DNA of 64,000 nt from Gordius sp. MW1. Taxonomy: Eukaryota > Nematomorpha > Gordioida > Gordea > Gordiidae. Both the position numbers and the translations under genes were made by a program. Under the pieces are notes generated by a model that worked only from the letters and a program-made list of their open reading frames with translations, was not told where the DNA came from and did not search any database. Shown here one piece after another: positions 56,614 to 64,000 of the stretch (position 1 is its first letter; every line of letters starts with the position of its first letter). The stretch lies in contig OZ038526.1 in the NCBI GenBank assembly GCA_964036665.1, forward strand, positions 7,688,001 to 7,752,000. The letters run 5' to 3'.

Positions 56614-58495
56614 AATTGCTATGCAATTTATGGGCTCGTTTTTGGTTGTCCGTTGTCCGTTGATGTCCGTTGATGTCCTCCCTATCTATTTGCATTGGGT
56701 TTATTAGGTTATCGATTTTTTAAATTAATGCATGAGAAAGAGGTGCCCCACCCCTCATCTCTATCTCCCTCGCTTTCGGGCGGGGTCGGGTTTTAATTGC
56801 TACGTTAAATTAATGCATAAGTATATCTATTCGTTTTTGAATTGGGTAACATTGATATTAATTGCTATAATTACCCCACTACAAGGGTTTGGGTTAGAAT
56901 CTCTGAGTTTTTTTAGACTCTTATGATTGTTCTTGTTACTACCATTGATAATAAGACTTTTTGGCCGTTCGCTGGTTCCTGACCAATGAAAAAAATGACC
57001 ATTGGCCAAAATGTTAATCCAAGTTTCTTTTTTCTTTTTTTTTGACTATTATGATTGTTCCTGTTACTACCATTGCTAATACGACTTTTCGGCCGTCCAC
57101 TGGCTGCTGACCAAAGAAAAAATGACCATTGGCCAAAATGTGAATCCAAGTTTATTTTTTCGTTTTTTTTTGACTATTATGATTGTTCTTGTTACTACCA
57201 TTGCTATTATGACTTTTTGGCCGTCTGCTGGCTGCTGACCAATGAAAAAATGACCATTGGCCAAAATGTGAATCCATGTTTATTTTTTCGTTTTTTTTAA
57301 TTATTATGATTGTTCCTGTTACTACCATTGCTATTATGACTTTTTGGCCGTCCGCTGGCTGCTGACCGATGGAAAAAATGACCATTGGCCAAAATGTGAT
57401 TCCAAGTTTTTTTTTTTCGTTTTAGTTTTGACTTTTACGATTGTCTTGTTACTATCATTGATAATAAGACTTTTTGGCCGTCCGCTGGCTGCTGACCAAT
57501 GAAAAAAATGACCATTGGCCAAAATGTGAATCCGAGTTTATTTTTTCGTTTTTTTTTGACTATTATGATTATTCCTGTTACTACCATTGCTATTATGACT
57601 TTTTGGCCGTCCGCTGGCTCCTGACCGATGGAAAAAATGACCATTGGCCAAAATGTGACTCGAAATTATTTTTTTCGTTTTTTTTTTGACTATTATGATT
57701 GTTCCTGTTCCTACCATTGCTATTATGACTTTTTGGCCGTCCGCTGGCTGCTTACCAATGGAATATAATGACCATTGGCCAAAATGTGATTCGAAAATTT
57801 TTTTTTCGTTTTTTTGACTATTATGAATTTATATCTACTTTTACCGTTTCCTGGCTGATGACCAATGGAATAAAATGACCATTGGCCAAAATGTGATTCG
57901 AAAATTTTTTTTCTCTTATGAATTTATATCCATTTTTACCGTGTGCTGGCTGCTGACCGATGGAAAAAAATGACCATTGGCCAAAGTGAGCATCAATTTT
58001 TTTTCCCCGTTTTTTGGTATCATTGACTTATAGAGTATCTGTTGGTACTGACCAATGGAGAAAAAATGACCATTCGCCAAATTTTTGATTTTTTTAATTA
58101 AAAATTGTTCAAATTCAACAAAAATTTCTCCCAACAATTCTGCAAATTCTTAACATTGTGATGTTTTATAATATAATGTTTGTTAGACCCATGATCACTA
58201 AAGGCCGTAAAAACTAATGTAATACGCAACTAGATGCAAACACTAAATCTAACCCTAACCCTTGCCTATATTACATTTTGCCTATATTACATTTTGCCTA
58301 TAAATGGAAAATTTGTATAAATAATTAATTAATCATTAGGCATTTAATACCCCCCTATAGGCACTCTCGCCCCTTCCCACCTTTCTCGCCCATAAATTGC
58401 ATAGCAAATATGATACATTTATACGAAGTAAAGATGATTCGTCCCCCCTTTCCTTCTCCCCTCCCCCTTCCCACGAGGGCCGAAGGCCCGAGTTT
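56614..58495 (+). mobile_element. Helentron/HINE-like element, copy 8 (about 1.9 kb)
   Basis: Starts AATTGCTATGCAATTTATGG after TTTATTATT, and ends with the hairpin GGGCCGAAGGCCC (58477-58489) and GAGTTT before ATTATTATTG. Interior order is the same as copies 6 and 7: GTCCGTTG repeats, GAGGTGCCCCACCCCTC, minisatellite (56895-58085), shared 3' segment, subterminal inverse repeat at about 58389-58410, polypyrimidine tract. Confidence 0.7.
56895..58085. repeat. Hairpin minisatellite (block 6)
   Basis: About nine units with the same consensus as block 4, ending in the same variant unit and the same downstream segment. Blocks 4-6 therefore descend from one element by copying, with later changes in unit number. 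Confidence 0.8.
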
Positions 58496-58830
58496 ATTAT
58501 TATTGATCAATTATTTATATTATTTAAAAAAAATTTAAAAAATATAGTATTTTAAAATCAATTGATTTAAATCAATACTCTCTTTTAGCACTATTATAAA
58601 TGCAAATATTATATGAGATTAGCGCCATCTGTAAAAGATTTTAATTTATATGAATACATTATATCCCTAAAATTTCGCATTACCCTTTATTTGCTAGTTA
58701 CGGTGTGTGTGTGTGTGCATCATATATATTAAGAATCATCCCCCTACCCCTCCCTCTCTTAACTACTGCATATGCATAGCATAGCATAGAAGTGCTTCGC
58801 CTCCTATACAAAATAATATTTAGGTGGTGT
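58496..58830. other. AT-rich spacer with a GT microsatellite
   Basis: Contains GTGTGTGTGTGTGTG near 58703. No gene recognised. Confidence 0.4.
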
Positions 58831-59159
58831 GGGATAGGAACGGAATTGCGCTGACCCAACCTAATAGAATGGGGCCTGGGATTCCTTCCAACCTAAGGTT
58901 GTGGGCTAGAGTTAAAAAATAGCCAAAAAATTTAGGTTGAGGTTTTTGAATAACCTAAGCCCATCCTAAAAGGGTTTAGGTTAAGGTATTTTAAAACCCC
59001 GAGGTTTTAAAAAAGCCTTAACTCAAACCTGACCTTAGCATAGCCTAAGGTCAGCCCAACCTAGGTTTTCCCGACCACTAGTCAGATTTAAAGAAAGTTA
59101 GACAAACACAGCACTAATTGATAATCCGCAATTAAAGTGTTTTAGCTATTACAACGCCT

Positions 59160-59410
59160 TAATGATGTTTTAAACGCGGTCACAGACAATTATCATCTTT
59201 CCAACTCTGTCGCTCACTTGTAGCTTAAAACGACAATATTCTTATTTTTATCATGTATTTGGTCCCAGAGTCGTGTGGTTTGTCTTAAAAAGCATTTTCC
59301 ATCTTGATCGATTAGGGCCATGTCCCGAATTATCTTCCTAGTTTTCATAAATTTGTCCACTTGCCGTTTCCACGTAACACGATGTCCTCCTCTTCCCATC
59401 TTCTCCGGCG
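59160..59410 (-). mobile_element. RTE-like LINE relic, 3' terminal region
   Basis: Minus strand reads RGGHRVTWKRQVDKFMKTRK and IRDMALIDQDGKCFLRQTTR, then LWDQIHDKN. These parallel the region after GKRGRGRP in the copy at 3200-3060 (RDMAL, LWDQI). Only the 3' end is present. Confidence 0.55.
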
Positions 59411-59710
59411 TCCATGTTAAGTAATATTTGAGTCGCGCATAGCGAATTAGTTGACCCTCTCTACTTACTTTCTAAACTCCAATAAATTTAATAAAATCCG
59501 TTAAACATTTTAAAATTATAGTTTTGCCTCTCGCCTCTTGGTTTAAATTATTTGTATTTAAATTCCTACTTTCAATTTTTTATATTTAAAATTTAATTGA
59601 CATGTTGACTAACACCATAAACACCAGACTTCCCTATTAATTAAACATAATTTTATTGCTGCATTACATGAAAATAGACTCAAGTTTTACATTGTCTCTT
59701 AAAGATCGAA
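59411..59710. other. Intergenic, 3' of FKBP-like gene 2
   Basis: AT-rich; no feature recognised apart from the expected 3'UTR. Confidence 0.35.
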
Positions 59711-61661
59711 TCAAACACTAATAATATTTAGGATAATAGTCCGAAAAAAGATTGAGGTTGTTGAATGCAATTGAGCAAAAGGTCCATCCCTGTACCCATA
59801 GGCCGGGGAAACTAGAATATCCGAAGACTCTAAGTAACTCATGCGCGTTAGTGCGTACAAAAATCCTGGCGGGTAATTTAGGTTATTGGCTATCAACTTT
59901 TCTCCTTCTTGGTAAAAAATGGTCTCGGGTCCTATCAACACTTTACCAAGTTCGCTCAAAAAATTAGTTCCATCCGGAGTGTAAACCTCGACGTCAACTG
60001 TGTAAAATTATAAATAATATAAAAAAATAATGCCTAACAACACCGTATATAGAAAAACAATTATTTTCAGTGTAAATGAAACTTTTGTTTAATTTATGTA
60101 GAGTAGGTAATGTTAGTAGTTATGGCAGAAAAAATGCAATCATAAATTCCGTTTCTACGGCAGAACCTTGCATGGGCGGCCAAAGGCCAGGCTTAATTGT
60201 AGATTTTTCAATCAATTAAACTCTATACTAAAATAATTAATTTATAAAGCCTACATGATATAACTTTTCAAAATATCTCCATCTTGTCATAAACATCTTT
60301 TGTTCAGAAAAGGCATATATAAAAATAATTGGACCTTTGAAAATAATACCTGTTTATAATCCCAATTTTTTTTTAGATCGTTAAAATATTTTATAATTAT
60401 TCGATCAGATTTTATTCTAAAATTTTAGTTGATTAGATTGTCCGCTTTTGACTCATCAATCATAAATATCTTTGCTTCATATTACCAATAGCAAACGATT
60501 TTATGATAGTTTTTATGGTAAATTATATTTTAAACCTGAAATTGCGTAAGTTTTTGAAAAATGTTGAGCCGGGCTTGGGCTTGGATTAGATTAAAACTGT
60601 AGAGATATATTAAACCAAATTAAAATCTAAACGTCGAGCTAGCAGTGGGCTATGGCCAAAAAAACAAATTCGCGTAACAACTACTTTTTATTAGCATCTT
60701 TTTATTTATAGGACAAATGTTATTATTAGGATGGGACAATCGCAAAATTTGAGAAAAATCTTGTAGTTAATATAGTACATGATTTGTAAACGGCAATTTA
60801 GAGTTAAGAAATAAGCAAATGACTCACAAGTAATGTAAGCGGGTAATTTGGGATATCCACCCATGCCATTTATGTGTTTGATCTTGATCACGTTGCCAGG
60901 TATTAATGTGGTTAGGGTGCCCGATCTCAACAAACTTTCAACGCCCTCCATAACAGTGGTTTCCACATCACCCTTTTCTCTAAATATTGTATCTATGATT
61001 CCACGAAGTTCACGCTCCATATCGTCGAAATTCACGTTTATTTCGTCATCCGGCAATTCAAAGGAGACATTGGACCCTAACGGATAAGAAGGTACATTTA
61101 ATTTTATCCAGATTTATTGTACTTTTTCCTCTATGTTTTTTGTATGTATTTGTATACAAAAGAAACTCTTGCAAAAGAAACTTCTGTTAAATTTAATAAG
61201 GGGCCTGGGTAGCAGGGGAGTTTGTTAATGGTTGAAAAAAGTGGAAGGATTAAATTGATAATTTTAAATAAAGGATCAAATTTTTATAATTAAAAATTGA
61301 AATAATGGACCAAATTTTAAATTAGATGGGGAGGAATTTTGATCCCTATAGGCAGATCGCTTGTCTAGGGTATATATATAATATAGAGCAAATCATACGA
61401 GGAACTTGTAAAAGCAAGAAATTTGATAAGGTAGATTTTTACAATAAAGTATCTCCGCTAGGTGGCGTCAAAATAAATTTTGCAGTTAAGTTTTATAACC
61501 CCAATATAAATATTATATTACAAAATTTTACTTTAAATTATATCCGATTTTGTCTATTTTATACCTGGACACATGGAAAACTCTTCGGTGGTATTTGAAT
61601 CGGTGGAATCCATTAAATTCTGGATTAAATCATCTTCTAAGCAGTATTTTTTGTCGGACAT
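59711..61661 (-). CDS. FKBP-domain protein, FKBP6/Shutdown-like, copy 2 (diverged)
   Basis: Exons 61661-61565, 61076-60828 and 59997-59711 join through phase-1 introns (488 and 830 nt) into 210 residues, MSDKKYCLED to LNIISV. The acidic N-terminus (DDEINVNFDDMERELRG) precedes the FKBP fold: VIKIKHINGMGGYPKLPAYI corresponds to VLKTIVVQGYGEIPKLPSRI of copy 1, followed by FDVEVYTPDG, then GFLYALTRMSYLESSDILVS, AYGYRDGPF and SIFFRTIIL. Intron positions and phases match copy 1 exactly, so the two are paralogs. The IPPDS loop is replaced by LHSTTS and hallmark active-site aromatic residues are missing, so this copy is even less likely to be an isomerase. It ends right after the fold, without TPR. 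The frame is fully open, with no sign of decay. Confidence 0.7.
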
Positions 61662-61850
61662 ATGTAATTTGTTTTAGTCAAAGTACCACGTAGAAATTAA
61701 TAAATGTCGCTTCGATTTTAAAACTAAAGCAAGTAGGAAATAGTTAAAAATTAGAACTTCGCTTTTGACGACGTTCATGTTCCATAAATTCTAAATAATT
61801 AATATAACAAATGTGGGTTAAGATTTCTAAGTTTACTATAAATAATATTC

Positions 61851-62752
61851 TTAAAAGGCTAAATAAAAAGCCATGTTTATTTTTAATAGCATGTTTTGGT
61901 TTAAATTTTTATCAATTTGGCAATAAGGTCGTTTATTATTTAAAAAAATCGAAAATGGACTAATAGTGTCCTGGGCTATTAGCTTCCAGTTTTTGACTTC
62001 ATGATTGCAAGACTCCCTAATGAAGGTAAATATCTCGTTTTCGTACGTGTTATCCTCAAAGCCCATTCTTTCCCTTTCCCAAATAGGCCATCATTTCTTA
62101 ATCTCTTAGCACTTACGCTTTGGTTGAATGCGTTTTGGGATTGTCTAAAATTTGACCTCTGAGTACATTATGTTTTCAATCACATTTGGTTTGCAGATGC
62201 AACACCTGATCTCTATTATCAGCAGCCGGTTTTCATGCTAGGGCCAACCTAGAGCTATTTGAAAGTGAGCTTCACGTTATTTGGCCTTTTTAACTCACCG
62301 GGCGAGCTCAGATCTTGGATAACAGCTCTTTCCCCAAATAAATGTATTCGCCTTCCAAGACCGTTTTCGATTTTTTGGTGGAGCCGTGCTGTTCTCAAAC
62401 CTTAATTGCCGACTGCCAGAGTTAGTTGATCTAAATCCGTGTATTTTGGCCCTGTCTTTCAGCAACTTTTTAAAATTAACCAGCTCAACCTCGTCGTTTA
62501 GTGCTCCTGTTAGGCTGCGTGCGATTGTTAGACTTGCATTGTTATTTATCGTCACTACCTCCCGTATAGGTGCTTGAATGTGGTAGCCTTTCACTGGCCC
62601 CTCTCAGGAAACGAAACCTGATTCTCCGTTGTCATGTAACCTACCATCTACAGTTGATACGGCAGACATTTGAAAGATACGTCAAGTGGTGTAGGAGACC
62701 GTACGAACGACACAAAGTTACTTAGTGCCACCAAAATGTTTAGGTTGTCCAT
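61851..62752 (-). CDS. Orphan protein, four exons
   Basis: Exons 62752-62652, 62617-62559, 62506-62299 and 62073-61851 join in phase (introns 34, 52 and 225 nt; phases 2, 1, 2) into 196 residues. It starts MDNLNILVALSNFVSFVRSP and ends NMAFYLAF. The middle is basic (NFKKLLKDRAKIHGFRS, PPKNRKRSWKANTFIWGK) and the C-terminal third is mixed (ENEIFTFIRESCNHEVKNWK). No domain is recognised. The N-terminal 18 residues are mildly hydrophobic but not a clear signal peptide. The model rests on good GT-AG sites, consistent phases and intron sizes like those of neighbouring genes. It lies head-to-tail 190 bp before FKBP-like copy 2 on the same strand. The start could be different if further 5' exons exist. 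Confidence 0.5.
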
Positions 62753-63600
62753 GTCATTAAAAATGCCGACTATCTATGACATATATGAGGAACAAGGTTG
62801 TTTAAAAATTATTTAATTATATTTATTAATAATGATTGTCGTTTTAAGTTATGGTTGTAGAGCAAACCAAATCCAATGTATGAGTGGTGTTAATCTATGG
62901 AATCAAAATGGGCATTGAACGTAAAAATTATATGGCTGAGCTGAGCTTAAGGTATACCAAGTAGATTTGACTGACTATCTTAAGGCAAATGCATATAACC
63001 TATGATGGACTTAATTAACGAAAATCAGCAAAGGTAATATTTTAAAGAGATTTATTAGCAGGAGCATTAGAGGGAGTTAAAAAATAAATCTCTTAAAAGT
63101 ATTCTTAACGAGGGACAAAATTTAAAGGTAATATTGTCATATACTAGGAAGGGAGACGACGAATGATGTAAATCAAAAAGTGTTAAGCAATTTAATCAAT
63201 CCAAATATGATAAAAGGAACTGTGCATTAGAGTTTTAACAAATTTATAATTAATCGTTAACTTATTTAAAAAAGAATTTTTTATGCTACTCTACCTTTTT
63301 TCACTAAAAAATTTAAAAATATGAAAGCCGCCTGAAACAAAATTTACATCTATTTACAATCATGATGGGATTGAGAAGTAATAATACTTTTGATAGAATA
63401 GTGTGATGTTGTGAGTACAATCAAAATCAGTATCACCTTCATGCACATTTACACGCACACCTCTCCAAGTCTACGACATATGTTTGTCTACTTTGCCTCG
63501 ATAAATGTAATTATAAACTATAAATTTAAAATAAAGTTTTATTTTAATATCGTAATTAATGGAGATAAGAATGATACAATGGGGCTTGGGGTATACTCAC
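62753..63600. other. Intergenic DNA
   Basis: AT-rich; no gene, RNA or repeat recognised. Confidence 0.4.
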
Positions 63601-63840
63601 CATATGACGAATGACTTTCTCATGATAAAAATGGGTAAAAGTAAATCGGCTTAGGTGGTGAATATACTAAGAAAGGAGATGAATTATGTAAAAAAGTATG
63701 GACATAGAGGTACCGTGAAAGAGAGGAAGATGACAACCGCGTGTCACGTGGAAAGATCAAATGGACAAAGTGACGAAAACTAAGAAGATTAATCAAGACA
63801 TGGCACTTCCCCAAACTTGATAGAGACGAAGAGGAGAATT
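63600..63840 (+). mobile_element. RTE-like LINE relic, C-terminal region
   Basis: Plus strand begins TNDFLMIKMG, identical in pattern to TNDFLMTKMG of the minus-strand copy at 3354, and continues with RYRERE, KWTK and SRHGT remnants in shifting frames, equivalent to VPGKRGRGRP and the following region. Strongly decayed. Confidence 0.55.
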
Positions 63841-64000
63841 AATGAAAAACAATCTTTTAGCGTTAATTATAATTTTGTCGCAAAATAAGGGGCTAATAGT
63901 TCTAGTTGTTAATCTTACCATTAATTTCGCAGCAAACATTTTCCCTCCAAATCTAAATGTTATTCATCACATGTTTACATATTATAAAAGTAATCTATCC

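Larger units (their letters stand above)
56404..59090. repeat. AACCTAA-rich inverted-repeat element, split
   Basis: 56404-56545 and 58830-58990 are inverse of each other (CCTAAGGTTGG, GACCCAACCTAA, CTAACTCTAGCC-like text). They flank the Helentron-like copy 8 and some unique AT-rich DNA. This suggests the ends or arms of an element interrupted by that insertion. Class unknown. Confidence 0.45.

Noticed and set aside
62295-62594. Single 99-codon minus-strand frame as an unspliced gene
   Set aside because: Starts at a non-ATG codon; splicing out 52 nt (62507-62558) and 34 nt (62618-62651) gives a consistent ATG-led multi-exon model instead.

Overview
The window looks like animal (invertebrate metazoan) nuclear DNA: strongly AT-rich, few genes, and most of its length made of transposable elements and satellites. 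The host genes recognised are a REEP5/DP1-type ER-shaping protein, a Squid-type (hnRNP A/B/D-like) two-RRM RNA-binding protein, two FKBP-fold proteins that resemble the FKBP6/Shutdown group, a small multi-pass membrane protein, and one orphan gene. Their introns are extremely short (most 34-52 nt), so several genes are split into pieces below ordinary ORF cut-offs and were rebuilt here by joining GT-AG sites with matching phase. Species cannot be fixed from this; small-intron, AT-rich lineages (some flatworms, mites, crustaceans) are candidates only.

Layout. 0-1.5 kb: start of a REEP5-like gene on the minus strand. 1.8-3.4 kb: broken RTE-like LINE pieces. 3.5-5.1 kb: an element with repeated inverted motifs. 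5.1-5.9 kb: hAT-type relic. 6.8-7.3 kb: three-exon membrane protein gene. 8.4-9.9 kb: long foldback element. 10.3-10.9 kb: GC-rich hAT element with an 8-bp target duplication. 11.1-13.7 kb: a 2.7-kb foldback with tandem repeats in both arms. 13.7-15.2 kb: hAT-type element. 16.5-20.2 kb: Helentron-like satellite-bearing element split by another hAT. 22.2-24.0 kb: Squid-like gene. 24.9-33.1 kb: hAT-like and mariner-like elements nested in and beside LINE relics. 34.0-35.6 kb: FKBP-like gene 1. 36.2-45.7 kb: dense Helentron-like elements, tRNA-like segments and satellites. 46.8 kb: a 161-bp hAT MITE. 47.7-59.1 kb: a nest in which one hAT-type element has been broken by a full-length LINE and by Helentron-like elements. 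59.7-62.8 kb: FKBP-like gene 2 and the orphan gene, both on the minus strand.

Most notable: (i) a Helentron/HINE-like family with subterminal inverted repeats, a terminal GC hairpin and a roughly 130-bp hairpin minisatellite, with an empty insertion site preserved in a paralogous repeat; (ii) two single-domain FKBP6/Shutdown-like paralogs with identical intron phases and no TPR region; (iii) a possible poison exon in the Squid-like gene; (iv) a LINE with a long intact ORF and 15-bp target duplications but a substituted endonuclease glutamate. All calls come from reading the sequence; no database search was made.
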